Below, piece by piece: positions 7,517 to 16,123 of a stretch of DNA of 64,000 nt. Made by a program: the position numbers and the translations under genes. The stretch is from Ascidiaceihabitans sp029251465 (lineage in GTDB: Bacteria > Pseudomonadota > Alphaproteobacteria > Rhodobacterales > Rhodobacteraceae), in contig NZ_CP170633.1 in assembly GCF_042932805.1 (NCBI RefSeq), positions 2,852,001 to 2,916,000 on the forward strand. Direction: 5' to 3'. Positions within the stretch are counted from its first letter, which is position 1; each line of letters opens with the position of its first letter. Under the pieces are notes generated by a model that saw nothing but the letters and a program-made list of their open reading frames with translations, had not been told where the DNA came from and ran no database searches.

Positions 7517-8836
7517 ATGCTGAACATCTCTCGCCTGCCGCGCAACGACCAGACAAACGCGTGGAATACAATCTTGCCAAAACGCACGCCGCATGCAGCT
7601 TTGGCACAAGATATCAATGCCGATTGGCTGGTTGTCGGCGCGGGATACGCAGGTTTGGCGGCAGCGCGGCAGCTGGCACGCAATCGCCCGAACGACAGCA
7701 TCGCGCTGGTCGAAGCCGGCGTCTGCGGTGAAAATGCATCTGGGCGAAATTCCGGTTTCGTGATTGATCTGCCGCACACCACGTCGTCGAATTTGGACCA
7801 GCTAGAAGGGTCGCACCGTTATTTGCGTCTGGCCCGCGCCGCGACCGCCGCGCTGGAAAAGAACGTCCGCGATTTTGACATCCAGTGTGACTGGTCACGT
7901 GACGGAAAATACCACGCCGCTGTTACACCCGCAGGGTCGCGTGCGATGCTCGATCCATACGCCGCAGAATTGACCGCCTTGGGCGAGCCATTCGAGTGGG
8001 TCGAAAAAGACGCCCTTGCTGCCAAGTTGGGGACGACACATTTTCACCGCGCGCTTTATACGCCCGGATGTGTGCTGGTGAACCCGGCTGCGTTGACGCG
8101 CGGACTGGCCGATACTTTACCCGAAAATGTTTCGATTTTCGAGAACTCTCCTGTGACCGGAATGGATTATTCAAACGGCGCGCGGGCGACAACACAAGGC
8201 GGATCAATCACCGCACCGCGCCTGATCGTGGCCGCAAACGGATTCAGCGACCAGTTCGGCTACGGCAAAAACACCTTTGTTCATCTGGCCCTTTGCGCCA
8301 GCCTGACGCGCCCTTTGACAAAGGAAGAGCAAACGTCGTTCGGCGTAGATCAACCGTGGGGCCTGACGCCGGCCAACGGGTTCGGTGGCATAACGATGCG
8401 CTACACAAATGACCGACGCATTTTGATCCGCCAAGACATCAAAGTCGCGATGGGACAGGATTTTTCTACGCTGAAAACCCAAGCCATAGGACGAAACCAC
8501 AAGGCATTGATGGACGCCCGCTTTCCGGCACTAAAGGGCGTAATGTTTGAAAATTCATGGGCAGGTTACATCTGCATGTCGCGCAACGGTGCACCGATGT
8601 TTGGCGAAGTGAGCCCCAACATTTGGATGGCAGCCTGCCAAAACGGGATCGGTGTTACAAAAGGCACGATCAGCGGCATGCTGACTGCTGACAAGGCGTG
8701 CAACATCGATCATCCGCTGATCGATGACATGGAGGCGTTGGGCAAGCCACTGCAATTACCGCCGCGGCCGCTGGTTGAAATCGGAGCACGGGCGAACATC
8801 GGTTGGGAAGTCTGGAAAAACCGGGCCGAGGCCTAG
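7517..8836 (+). CDS. PuuB/DadA-like FAD-dependent amine oxidoreductase
   Basis: A 439-residue flavoprotein of the DAO superfamily (PF01266). The FAD-binding signature 'VVGAGYAGLAAARQLA' sits at about residues 37-52, and 'NASGRNSGFV' follows, the sequence typical of gamma-glutamylputrescine oxidase (PuuB) and related amine oxidases. The N-terminal 35 residues before the Rossmann fold, with a conserved tryptophan ('NAWN'), also match the PuuB type. ATG 7517 is chosen; TTG 7511 is possible. It would oxidise a (gamma-glutamylated) amine to the aldehyde. The neighbouring glutamine-synthetase homologue and glutamine amidotransferase support that reading. The natural substrate is unknown; a D-amino acid or sarcosine-type substrate remains possible. 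Confidence 0.82.
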   Translation: MLNISRLPRNDQTNAWNTILPKRTPHAALAQDINADWLVVGAGYAGLAAARQLARNRPNDSIALVEAGVCGENASGRNSGFVIDLPHTTSSNLDQLEGSHRYLRLARAATAALEKNVRDFDIQCDWSRDGKYHAAVTPAGSRAMLDPYAAELTALGEPFEWVEKDALAAKLGTTHFHRALYTPGCVLVNPAALTRGLADTLPENVSIFENSPVTGMDYSNGARATTQGGSITAPRLIVAANGFSDQFGYGKNTFVHLALCASLTRPLTKEEQTSFGVDQPWGLTPANGFGGITMRYTNDRRILIRQDIKVAMGQDFSTLKTQAIGRNHKALMDARFPALKGVMFENSWAGYICMSRNGAPMFGEVSPNIWMAACQNGIGVTKGTISGMLTADKACNIDHPLIDDMEALGKPLQLPPRPLVEIGARANIGWEVWKNRAEA

Positions 8837-9001
8837 AATTTCTAGAATTGTCGCTGGATAGCGTACCACACTATGCCCGCTCGCAGTCAAACGCGCAAAA
8901 CCACGAAATTCTTGAAAAACTCAGATGAAATTGAGCGCGACTGAGGTTACCCAGTTCTGCTTTTTTCGCTCAGGGCGTATCAACCCAGCAAAAAGGCATC
9001 G

Positions 9002-9026
9002 TTGCGTGCGACCGTGCCGCACGCAA
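9002..9026 (-). terminator. Terminator hairpin downstream of the glutamine-synthetase-like gene
   Basis: TTGCGTGCG (9002-9010) and CGCACGCAA (9018-9026) are a perfect 9-bp stem with a 7-base loop. On the minus strand the stem is followed within a few bases by CCTTTTTG, so it can end the P450/glutamine-synthetase transcript, which stops at 9042. The rest of the 205-bp gap to the convergent FAD oxidase gene has no other visible element. Confidence 0.6.
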
Positions 9027-9041
9027 GAATTTACGCGCCCG

Positions 9042-10331
9042 TCACATGTAGTAGACGTAAAAATCGCGCAGGGCTTCGGGATCAAGATTTTCCGTCTTTT
9101 CGACTTCGGCCTCTTTCATAAAGACATGGTTTTCAACCAGTCCTGCCCCCACGGCCTGCGCCAAAACGGTGTCAGCGGCCAGATCGGCGATGGCTGATTT
9201 CAGATCAGTTGCAGCACCGATTGTGGCGTCGGTTTTGACGAACCCGTCACCGGTTTCTATGGGCTGCAAATCATAGCCGTTTTCGACCCCCAACAGGGCT
9301 GCTTGCAAGACGGCGGCGACGGCTGTGTAAGGGTTGGCCGATGCGTCCGCCATGCGGTGTTCGAGGCGTGCTTTGGCACCGCCTTCCGAGCTGATGCGCG
9401 TCGTGACATTGCGGTGATCGCCGCCCCAGTTTTGCCAGTGACCTGACAATGATCCCGGTTGCAGGCGGTCGTAGGAATTTGCAGTTGGCGCGATGAGACC
9501 TGCTAAGCCTTTGTGATGATGTAACAATCCTGACAGGCACCCACGCGACAGATCGTTCAGATGATCAGGTCCACCCTTGCCGCCGGTGGACAGTGCGTTG
9601 TTGCCGTCCTCGCCGGTGAACGAGAAATTGATGTGCATGCCGTTACCACCCGCCTCGACGATTGGCTTGGGCATAAAGGTCAGAATGACGCCTTCGTGCA
9701 GGGCAACTTCGCGCGCCATTTGACGGAACAGGATGATGTCGTCGACGGCCTTTAACGCATTGTCAAAGGTCAGCGTGTATTCAAATTGTGGGCTGTCGTA
9801 TTCGGCCGTGATCATGTCGAGGTTAAAGCCAAGTTCTTCGGCCACGTCCCAGATCGCGTCGTTAAATCCGCGCGGATCGGTGAAGGGGCCCGTGCCGTAC
9901 ACCACGCCGCCAAGGCTGTCGTAGGGCACGAGTTTGCCCTCGTCGTTGTGGATAAGCGCAAAGGCTTCCAGCTCGATACCGACTTTGGGGGTGAGACCCT
10001 TGGATTCCCATGCGGAAATCGCGCGTTTCAGGGCACCGCGAGGACACATCGCCAACGGCACGCCGTCGGTGTCGTACAGATCGCCAAGTACGATTTTTGT
10101 GCCATTTTCCCAGCAGTCGCGGATGTCATCAGCGGCCCAACGCAGTTCCATGTCCGGTAGCCCGTCCATCATCATCGCACCGGGGGCGGGTAGCAAATCT
10201 TTGTCGTAATGAACGCCAAACGTGGACCGGCAAAACCGCGTGTCATCGTCGCCAATCTTGGAATGAGGCAAGTATTTCCCACGCATAATGCTAAGGTGGT
10301 CGCAGAATACCGCGCGCAATCTATCGTTCAT
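9042..10331 (-). CDS. Glutamine-synthetase family ligase (PuuA/GlnT-like)
   Basis: A 429-residue homologue of glutamine synthetase. It has the metal/ATP site pieces: 'GIELEAFAL' (Glu ligands), 'ITAEYDSPQFEYTL', 'GNGMHINFSF' (the GxGxH metal motif) and 'SSEGGAKARLEHRMADASAN' with the C-terminal catalytic arginines. The adenylylation tyrosine region of housekeeping GlnA is absent. Members of this class are gamma-glutamyl ligases for amines (PuuA for putrescine, GMAS for methylamine). The start has a perfect site, AGGAGAACGAA. It lies 14 bp after the P450 gene and is surely co-transcribed with it. With the PuuB-like oxidase and the amidotransferase it suggests an amine made into a gamma-glutamyl derivative, oxidised, then released. 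Confidence 0.85.
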   Translation of the reverse strand: MNDRLRAVFCDHLSIMRGKYLPHSKIGDDDTRFCRSTFGVHYDKDLLPAPGAMMMDGLPDMELRWAADDIRDCWENGTKIVLGDLYDTDGVPLAMCPRGALKRAISAWESKGLTPKVGIELEAFALIHNDEGKLVPYDSLGGVVYGTGPFTDPRGFNDAIWDVAEELGFNLDMITAEYDSPQFEYTLTFDNALKAVDDIILFRQMAREVALHEGVILTFMPKPIVEAGGNGMHINFSFTGEDGNNALSTGGKGGPDHLNDLSRGCLSGLLHHHKGLAGLIAPTANSYDRLQPGSLSGHWQNWGGDHRNVTTRISSEGGAKARLEHRMADASANPYTAVAAVLQAALLGVENGYDLQPIETGDGFVKTDATIGAATDLKSAIADLAADTVLAQAVGAGLVENHVFMKEAEVEKTENLDPEALRDFYVYYM

Positions 10332-10345
10332 TTCGTTCTCCTAGC

Positions 10346-11605
10346 TCAGATGCGTTTGATGCGCACCGGAAGCGACTTGATGCCGCTGATAAAATTTGAC
10401 CGCAAAAACTGCTCTGCTCCATCCGCCTCAATCGCGCTGATCCGTTTGCTGAGTTCCTGAAACAACACCCGCACTTCCAGCCGCGCAAGCCACATGCCAA
10501 GGCAAAGATGCGGCCCCCCGTGCCCAAAAGCGAGATGTTTATTGGGGGTGCGGAACAAATTCACGCGCATCGGGTCGTCAAAGGCCGTCTCGTCGCGGTT
10601 GGCAGAGGCAAACCAGTAGAGCACCTTGTCGCCCGCACGAATGGTTTTGCCGTGCATTTCGAAGTCTGTCGTTGCGGTGCGGCGGAAATAACTGGTGGGC
10701 GTGGCCCAGCGGATAATCTCGTCTGGCAGCGTGTCCCAAACGTCGCCGCCCGCCTGCATTTGGGCCAGCAATTCGGGCTGATGGCACATCGCGTGCATGC
10801 CCGCTGCGATGGAATAACGCGTCGTGTCGTTACCGGCCGCCACCAGCAGGCAAAAGAAATTTCGGAACTCTTCTTCGGTAATGACCGAACCGTCAGCGCT
10901 GGGTTGCAGGATCAAATGCAGGATGCCGTTGGTGTCGCCGGTTGCGTTCTTTTTCGCCATCAAATCCTTGGCATAGACGTATAACTCAGCGCCCGCAGGG
11001 GAATTAAACGGCATCATCCGAAACTCGTCAGTGCTCATCTTATCGAGCACGTGTGCGGTGAAATCAGGATCAGTGTTGGCGATCAGTGCGTCGCCTTTTT
11101 CAACAAGCCACGGCAGGTCTTCGTCCGGTGTGCCAAGGATGCGACCCAACATGCGCATCGGCAATTCACGGGCAATCATTTTAGTGGCATCAAAGCTGTC
11201 GCGTTGCAGAACATCATTCAAAATTTCGACGCAAATCTGGCGGATATCCGTTTCGAAATCAGCAATCACGTTCTTGGAAAACGCGCGCGCCAGCTTGACC
11301 CGCATCTGCATGTGGTCGGGTGGATCTGTCTCTTGGAACGTGCGGCGGGCGAGGTATTCTTCGTAGCTTTGGTCCTCCATCCGGATGCCCTGAGCCGAGG
11401 AAAATACCTTGGTGTTGCCGTTCATCAGCCAGATATCTTCATGGCGCGTGACAGACCAAAACCCTTTGCCGCCATCCCAATCGGTCCAGCTAAGCGGGTC
11501 GTCACGACGCATCCGTGCAAAGGTGTTTAGCGGCGGGCCGTTAACAAAGGTGTCGTGCGACGCAAGGTCGGTATGGCCATCGTCGGTCGGCGTCCAAATG
11601 GTCAT
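10346..11605 (-). CDS. Cytochrome P450
   Basis: A complete 419-residue soluble P450. The start at 11605 is supported by AAGAGGCAAAGTC. Landmarks in order: I-helix 'AAGNDTTR' (oxygen activation), the K-helix ExxR in 'PDEIIRWATP', 'YFRRTATTDFEM', and the haem-binding loop 'FGHGGPHLCLGMWLARLE' with the Cys ligand. It belongs to the bacterial group that includes steroid-, terpene- and alkyl-chain hydroxylases (SANRDE.F.DP pattern). No ferredoxin or ferredoxin reductase gene is next to it, so it must use redox partners from elsewhere. The first gene of the operon with the glutamine-synthetase homologue, it may hydroxylate or N/O-dealkylate the amine substrate. Substrate unknown. Confidence 0.92.
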   Translation of the reverse strand: MTIWTPTDDGHTDLASHDTFVNGPPLNTFARMRRDDPLSWTDWDGGKGFWSVTRHEDIWLMNGNTKVFSSAQGIRMEDQSYEEYLARRTFQETDPPDHMQMRVKLARAFSKNVIADFETDIRQICVEILNDVLQRDSFDATKMIARELPMRMLGRILGTPDEDLPWLVEKGDALIANTDPDFTAHVLDKMSTDEFRMMPFNSPAGAELYVYAKDLMAKKNATGDTNGILHLILQPSADGSVITEEEFRNFFCLLVAAGNDTTRYSIAAGMHAMCHQPELLAQMQAGGDVWDTLPDEIIRWATPTSYFRRTATTDFEMHGKTIRAGDKVLYWFASANRDETAFDDPMRVNLFRTPNKHLAFGHGGPHLCLGMWLARLEVRVLFQELSKRISAIEADGAEQFLRSNFISGIKSLPVRIKRI

Positions 11606-11624
11606 GACTTTGCCTCTTGCGTTA

Positions 11625-11651
11625 GTATATTGAAAGATACCATAAATATAC
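11625..11651. promoter_or_regulatory. Inverted repeat in the divergent P450/amidotransferase promoter
   Basis: GTATATT (11625-11631) and AATATAC (11645-11651) are a perfect 7-bp inverted repeat separated by 13 bp. It is centred in the 69-bp AT-rich gap between the divergent P450 and glutamine amidotransferase genes, so a regulator bound here would affect both. The GntR gene at 12377 is the nearest candidate. Confidence 0.5.
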
Positions 11652-11674
11652 GTCACTAAAAAGAAAGTCCTAAA

Positions 11675-12388
11675 ATGCATCTTGCCGTTTTGATGACCAA
11701 CACAGACGAAAGCGAATTTGCGCAAGACCATCCCAAAGATGGTGAGAAATTCGCGATGCTGATCCACATGGTGCGCCCCGATTGGTTGGTCACGTCCTAT
11801 GCTGTAAAAGGCGGTGATTTTCCGAGCGATATCAACAGCTACGATGGCGTCATGATCACAGGCAGCCCTGCATCTGTGCATGATATGGACCCGTGGGTGG
11901 GGCAATTGTTAACGCTGCTCCGAACCGCGTTCGACGCCAAAACCCCGCTGTTTGGCGCGTGTTTTGGGCATCAAGCCATCGCGCTGGCGTTGGGTGGCAA
12001 AGTAGAGCCAAATCCGGCCGGTTGGGTGTTTGGATTAACGGACGCGACCATCGTTGCCAAAGCCGACTGGATGCAGGGATTGCCCCAAACGCATTACCAA
12101 TACGCCGCACACATTGAACAGGTGACGCAAGCGCCGTTAGGGTCGCAGATTTTGTCCATAAATTCCGCCTGCCCTATCGCGGGTTTTCGGATTGATGACG
12201 CTGTTTACACGACCCAGTATCATCCGGAAATGACAGCAGATTTCATGACGGCGCTGGTTGCTGAATACGCGCCCAAGCTGCCTGCACATGTTGCAAAAGT
12301 GGCCAAAGCATCGCTGTCAGGACAGGCGGATACACTTCAATATGCAGAGTCCATTGCACGGTTTTTTGAAACGGCTTCAGCCGACTGA
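11675..12388 (+). CDS. Class I glutamine amidotransferase / gamma-glutamyl hydrolase-like
   Basis: A 237-residue stand-alone class I amidotransferase domain. The nucleophile elbow is 'FGACFGHQAIA' (Cys at about residue 98), and the His-Glu pair is in 'TTQYHPEMTADF'. Proteins of this kind hydrolyse glutamine or gamma-glutamyl amides; PuuD of the putrescine pathway is a related fold. Placed next to the glutamine-synthetase homologue and the FAD oxidase, the most economical role is the release of glutamate from a gamma-glutamyl intermediate. It is divergent from the P450 gene and overlaps the convergent GntR gene by 12 bp at its 3' end. Confidence 0.82.
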   Translation: MHLAVLMTNTDESEFAQDHPKDGEKFAMLIHMVRPDWLVTSYAVKGGDFPSDINSYDGVMITGSPASVHDMDPWVGQLLTLLRTAFDAKTPLFGACFGHQAIALALGGKVEPNPAGWVFGLTDATIVAKADWMQGLPQTHYQYAAHIEQVTQAPLGSQILSINSACPIAGFRIDDAVYTTQYHPEMTADFMTALVAEYAPKLPAHVAKVAKASLSGQADTLQYAESIARFFETASAD

Positions 12389-13027
12389 GGCGATCAAATC
12401 CATGACGGTTTGGCGGTCATAGTTAAAGTGATCTAGCATTGCGGATGCGGCATCATCACTGCGGCGCGCAAGGATGTGACCGGCGATTACGGCGTGCTCT
12501 TTTGCGGATGCAGTTGCCGCATCAGGATGGCGATAGCGCATCCGGTAATAGGCCATCAATTTACGCGCATTTGTTTTGACCATGTGCATCAAAACATCGT
12601 TGCTGGCGGCGCGCACGACGATCTCGTGGAATTGCAAATTCAGCTGGTAATACTGCGCGGGTTCGGCGTTGCCGTGGGTGTCAACGTGGGCTTGGCAGGC
12701 GGCAACATTTGCACGCAAATCTGCCTCTGTCGCCTCGGTAATCCGGTGCGCGGCGAGACTGGCGGCAAAGCTTTCCAGGTTCGCGTGGACCTCTAGGATA
12801 GTCAGGAATTCGGCGACTGTGGGTTTGAAAATCACCGCACCTTTGCGCGAATGACGCTGCACCAGCCCGTCGGTTTCAAGCCGGATCAGCGCCTCGCGAA
12901 CGGGGGTGCGCGAGACGGCGCAAGTTTCCATCAGTTCTTTTTCGCTGATCGCATTGCCAGGTAAAATCGATCCGGCGTCAATGCGCGCGATAATCAATGC
13001 GATGACCTGATCCGTCTGTCCTGCCAC
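12377..13027 (-). CDS. GntR-family regulator, FCD (FadR) subgroup
   Basis: A 216-residue regulator with an N-terminal winged helix ('NAISEKELMETCAVSRTPVREALIRLE' region, residues about 24-50, containing the standard 'SRTPVREAL') and a C-terminal all-helical FCD domain ('YYQLNLQFHEIVVRAASN', with D/H metal-type positions). It is convergent with, and overlaps, the amidotransferase gene. It lies 85 bp downstream of the TRAP operon on the same strand. Likely it senses an organic acid or amine and controls the TRAP operon or the divergent P450 promoter. Confidence 0.87.
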   Translation of the reverse strand: MAGQTDQVIALIIARIDAGSILPGNAISEKELMETCAVSRTPVREALIRLETDGLVQRHSRKGAVIFKPTVAEFLTILEVHANLESFAASLAAHRITEATEADLRANVAACQAHVDTHGNAEPAQYYQLNLQFHEIVVRAASNDVLMHMVKTNARKLMAYYRMRYRHPDAATASAKEHAVIAGHILARRSDDAASAMLDHFNYDRQTVMDLIASVG

Positions 13028-13060
13028 TGTGCATCCTTTCGCGTTTTACATGGCCAACTT

Positions 13061-13075
13061 ACCCAAGCATTGGGT
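13061..13075 (-). terminator. Short hairpin after the TRAP operon
   Basis: ACCCAA (13061-13066) and TTGGGT (13070-13075) make a 6-bp stem with a 3-base loop, 38 bp after the dctM-like stop codon and in front of the GntR gene. No T-run follows on the minus strand, so it may be a weak terminator or a regulator binding site. Confidence 0.3.
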
Positions 13076-13112
13076 GAACGGCTACCACGTAAAAACGCGG
13101 CGCGGAATGTGA

Positions 13113-14423
13113 CTATCTGAAGGTGTCGGGCATCAAAGTTGTCGGCAACCAAAGCGCGATTTGCGGGAACAAAATGATCAGCAGCAGGATCAGCAACATC
13201 GGTGTGAGGATGATCAAAACATCTGGCATGACTTTGACAACGTTGACCCGCCCAATGGCCGCCGAGATCAGCAAACACAGCCCGTAAGGCGGTGTGACCA
13301 ACCCGAATGCCAGCGACACGATGCCGATAATTGCGAACACGACGGGGTGAATTTCTGCCGCCGTGGCGACCGGCAAAAGCACGGATCCCAGGATGATAAT
13401 CGTCGGGATCGCGTCAATGAACAGTCCGAAGAACAGGAACAAGCAGGCGATCATGATGGCTGTGCCAAAGCCCCCGAATTGCATGGTTGTCATGAATTCA
13501 ACGATCAGGCGTGGGGCATTATAGAACGACAACATCCAGCCGAATGCCGACGCCGTGCCGATGGCAAACAGCGAGATCGAGGCAAAGCGTCCGGTGTCAT
13601 AAAAGATGCCTCCCAAGTCGCGGAACGTGACGGTGCGGTAGACAAAAACACCAAGGACCAGGGCGTAACCCGCTGCGATAATTGCGCTTTCTGTTGGAGT
13701 TACAAGGCCACCGACAATGCCGCCGATCACGAGGATGGGGGTGAGGATCGCGAGGAATGCGCCCTTAAAGGCGGTCCAGAAATCGCTGAACGTCGGGCGT
13801 GCCACGATCGGATAGTCGTAGATTTTGGCGTAAACATAGACCGTCGCCATCAGGGCAAAGCCGATCAGAAAACCCGGAACTGCGCCCGCGAGAAACAGCG
13901 CGCCGACGGACACTTGCATGACGCCGCCCCACACGACCATCAGGATGCTGGGCGGAATAATCACGCCCATCACGGACGAACACGCTGTGAGGGCAACGGC
14001 GAAACGGGTGTCGTACCCTTCTTTGACCATCGCGGGGATCAGGATTTTGCCACAGCCTGCCGCGTCCGCGGTTGAGGACCCTGAAATGCCGGCAAACAGC
14101 ATCGACACGGCGACGTTTACGTGGCCCAAGCCGCCGGGCATCCAGCCCGTCATCACCCGCGCAAGCGCGATCAGTTTGTCAGTGATCTTGCCCGAATTCA
14201 TCAGGTTGGCGGCCAGCAGGAAAAACGGCACAGCAAGCAGGATGAACGAGTTATACGACTGGAACATTCGATCAAGAATGATGAACGGCGTCAGGCGAAT
14301 GTCCAGCACGACAATCGGAATAATGGCGATGCCCAGCGCAAAGGCCACCGGCACGCGGATCAGGATCAAGGCCAGAAATCCGCCAACAAGAATGGCGCAG
14401 GCAACGCCAGTTGTAATGATCAT
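13113..14423 (-). CDS. TRAP transporter large permease (DctM type)
   Basis: A 436-residue membrane protein with about 12 hydrophobic helices. It shows the DctM family pattern: N-terminal 'VACAILVGGFLALILIRVPV', the conserved 'GISGSSTADAAGCGKILIPA' motif after helix 3 (typically 'SGSS.A..A'), and 'TPTESAIIAAGYAL' in the middle. It drives Na+-coupled uptake of an organic acid or similar solute delivered by the periplasmic binding protein. It overlaps the small permease gene by 4 bp (ATGA), so the two are translationally coupled. Confidence 0.93.
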   Translation of the reverse strand: MIITTGVACAILVGGFLALILIRVPVAFALGIAIIPIVVLDIRLTPFIILDRMFQSYNSFILLAVPFFLLAANLMNSGKITDKLIALARVMTGWMPGGLGHVNVAVSMLFAGISGSSTADAAGCGKILIPAMVKEGYDTRFAVALTACSSVMGVIIPPSILMVVWGGVMQVSVGALFLAGAVPGFLIGFALMATVYVYAKIYDYPIVARPTFSDFWTAFKGAFLAILTPILVIGGIVGGLVTPTESAIIAAGYALVLGVFVYRTVTFRDLGGIFYDTGRFASISLFAIGTASAFGWMLSFYNAPRLIVEFMTTMQFGGFGTAIMIACLFLFFGLFIDAIPTIIILGSVLLPVATAAEIHPVVFAIIGIVSLAFGLVTPPYGLCLLISAAIGRVNVVKVMPDVLIILTPMLLILLLIILFPQIALWLPTTLMPDTFR

Positions 14424-14914
14424 GTGGTCGCTCTTTTACTGGTTTGGAACGCGGCAAATGCCTCGTACAATCGATAGCCGCAGAACAGGGTCCAAACGAC
14501 GCCGGCGATGGGCACGGTGACGTAGGTCCACAACAGGTTGGCGCGCATCATCACCGAACTTTGGATCGAGCCGATCTTGGCATATTCGATCCCGTACCAT
14601 GCAAACAGCAGCGCAAAGGTCAGCACAAAAATGTAGACGATGGATTTTTGCAGCAAAATGAAAAACGGGTGCCTTGCGTCTGGGGTGATGACCACGTCAA
14701 AATGCGTGCCTTCCCAAACGGCGACCATGGAGCCGATCATGACGATCCACACAAAGATGAATGTCGCGAGTTCTTCGGTCCATAAAAAGGTGGGGATGAT
14801 GCCGGTATAACGCGAAATAACCTGCATCCCGACAGGTATCGCCAGCGTCGCCATCAAGCATCCGAGCAGGATGCGCAGGCCTTGGCAAAAAGTCTCGAGT
14901 GCACGCCCCAGCAT
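14420..14914 (-). CDS. TRAP transporter small permease (DctQ type)
   Basis: A 164-residue protein with four membrane helices, matching DctQ: helix 1 'LRILLGCLMATLAIPVGMQV', then 'RYTGIIPTFLWTEELATFIF' (the conserved 'W.EE' motif of the family) and two later helices. The start at 14914 is preferred over the upstream in-frame ATG because it begins right at helix 1's usual leader. It sits between the substrate-binding protein and the large permease, with a hairpin in the gap to the former. Confidence 0.9.
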   Translation of the reverse strand: MLGRALETFCQGLRILLGCLMATLAIPVGMQVISRYTGIIPTFLWTEELATFIFVWIVMIGSMVAVWEGTHFDVVITPDARHPFFILLQKSIVYIFVLTFALLFAWYGIEYAKIGSIQSSVMMRANLLWTYVTVPIAGVVWTLFCGYRLYEAFAAFQTSKRATT

Positions 14915-14951
14915 AGTGTTCCCCCGCGCGAAAGTCTGTCTTAGCAAAGAC

Positions 14952-14983
14952 CCAAGGGCACCTTTTTGACAAGATGCCCTTGG
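14952..14983 (-). other. Intercistronic hairpin between dctP- and dctQ-type genes
   Basis: CCAAGGGCA (14952-14960) and TGCCCTTGG (14975-14983) form a perfect 9-bp stem with a 14-base loop. On the minus strand the hairpin directly follows the stop codon of the binding-protein gene and has no T-run after it. Such structures usually protect the upstream mRNA end or reduce read-through, giving more binding protein than permease. Confidence 0.6.
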
Positions 14984-14991
14984 TTGGAGAT

Positions 14992-15996
14992 TTACATGCC
15001 ACGCACAGCTTTGAGCAGCTCTGTCGCGTTGATGTCTGATGCAAACGCATCTTGCACAGGGATCACCATTTCAAGCAGCTTGTCGCGGCCGGCAAATTCC
15101 TGAACTTGCAACTGGCCTGCGTCGACCATTTCTTGCAATTTCACGCCGTCTTCGCGTGATTCCAGTTCACGACCATAGGCCCCTGCTTCGCCGCCAGCTT
15201 TTTTCACAGCAGCTTGCAGATCGGCAGGCAATTTGCGGAAGGTTTTGCCGCTCATGACGATTGGGCGCACGGTGATTGTGTGCTTGGTCAAGGTGACGTG
15301 CGGTGCGACTTCGTAGAACTTCAGGTTCTGGATGCTTGCCGCTTCGTTTTCAAAGCCTGCGATCACGCCGGATTGGATGGCGTTGTAGACTTCGTTGTAG
15401 GCAATCGCCGATGGGGCCGCTGTCAGAGCAGAGAAAATCTGTGCTTGGATTGGCGCACCCATGACCCGCATTTTGTGACCCGCAAGTTCATCCAGATTGC
15501 CGATTGGCGCGCTGGATACCAGATTGCGCACGCCGCCGCCTGTGTAGCCAAGGATCATGATGTCGGCGTTTTTCTCAAGCTCGGCTTCGAGCGGACCGAA
15601 CGCTGTGCTGGACAGAACCGTGTTCCAGTGATCCAGATCGCGGAACAAAAACGGCATATCCATCAGCGGAATGGATGGTGCAAATTTCGCCATGTTGGAC
15701 GGTGCCATGATCGTGTAATCGATCGCAACACCCTGCTGCAGGAAGTTCACGTAGTCTTTTTCGACGCCCAATTCGCCGTTCAGACGCAGATCAAACGTGA
15801 CGTTACCGTCGTAATATTCGTCAACCAATTCGGCGAATTTCACCATGGTTTTGGTGAATGCGTGGTTGTCGTCAAACATGCTTGCGCCGCGCAATGTGAC
15901 GTCTTGCGCCAGTGCCGGTGTCATCGATGCGACCCCAAGAGTGGCGGCAAGCGTCAGGCCAGCGGTCACTTTGGTTACTGTGTTAAAAAGCGTCAT
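14992..15996 (-). CDS. TRAP transporter substrate-binding protein (DctP type)
   Basis: A 334-residue periplasmic protein. ATG 15996 is preceded by GGGAGGAACAAA and starts a Sec signal peptide ('VTKVTAGLTLAATLGVASM...ALA-Q'). The mature part has the DctP features: 'LNGELGVEKDYVNFLQQG', the arginine-containing 'GVRNLVSSAPIGNLDELAG' followed by 'KMRVMGAPI', and 'YNEVYNAIQSGVIAGFENE', where the conserved Arg binds the carboxylate of the ligand. So the ligand most likely has a carboxylate. It is the first gene of the operon and is divergent from a GntR regulator at 16298. Confidence 0.92.
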   Translation of the reverse strand: MTLFNTVTKVTAGLTLAATLGVASMTPALAQDVTLRGASMFDDNHAFTKTMVKFAELVDEYYDGNVTFDLRLNGELGVEKDYVNFLQQGVAIDYTIMAPSNMAKFAPSIPLMDMPFLFRDLDHWNTVLSSTAFGPLEAELEKNADIMILGYTGGGVRNLVSSAPIGNLDELAGHKMRVMGAPIQAQIFSALTAAPSAIAYNEVYNAIQSGVIAGFENEAASIQNLKFYEVAPHVTLTKHTITVRPIVMSGKTFRKLPADLQAAVKKAGGEAGAYGRELESREDGVKLQEMVDAGQLQVQEFAGRDKLLEMVIPVQDAFASDINATELLKAVRGM

Positions 15997-16112
15997 TTTG
16001 TTCCTCCCAGAATTCAATTCACGCCTGGAATTTCGCCCAGACGATCAGATTTTTCGCAAATCTGCCCTGAGATAATCCTGCAAACGCCAGCACGTCAAGT
16101 AAAATGCAGACT

Positions 16113-16123
16113 AGTATGGTACT
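16113..16123. promoter_or_regulatory. Possible GntR operator
   Basis: AGTATGGTACT is a perfect interrupted palindrome (AGTA-TGG-TACT) in the 301-bp gap between the divergent TRAP operon and FCD-type GntR gene. FCD regulators often bind short palindromes of this size. The rest of the gap has no clear ORF; the region 16018-16100 is the 5' leader of the TRAP operon. Confidence 0.4.

Noticed and set aside
13161..14075. 304-residue plus-strand frame rich in Asp, Gln and Arg
   Set aside because: It is the mirror of the TRAP large permease gene, which is a clear membrane protein on the other strand.
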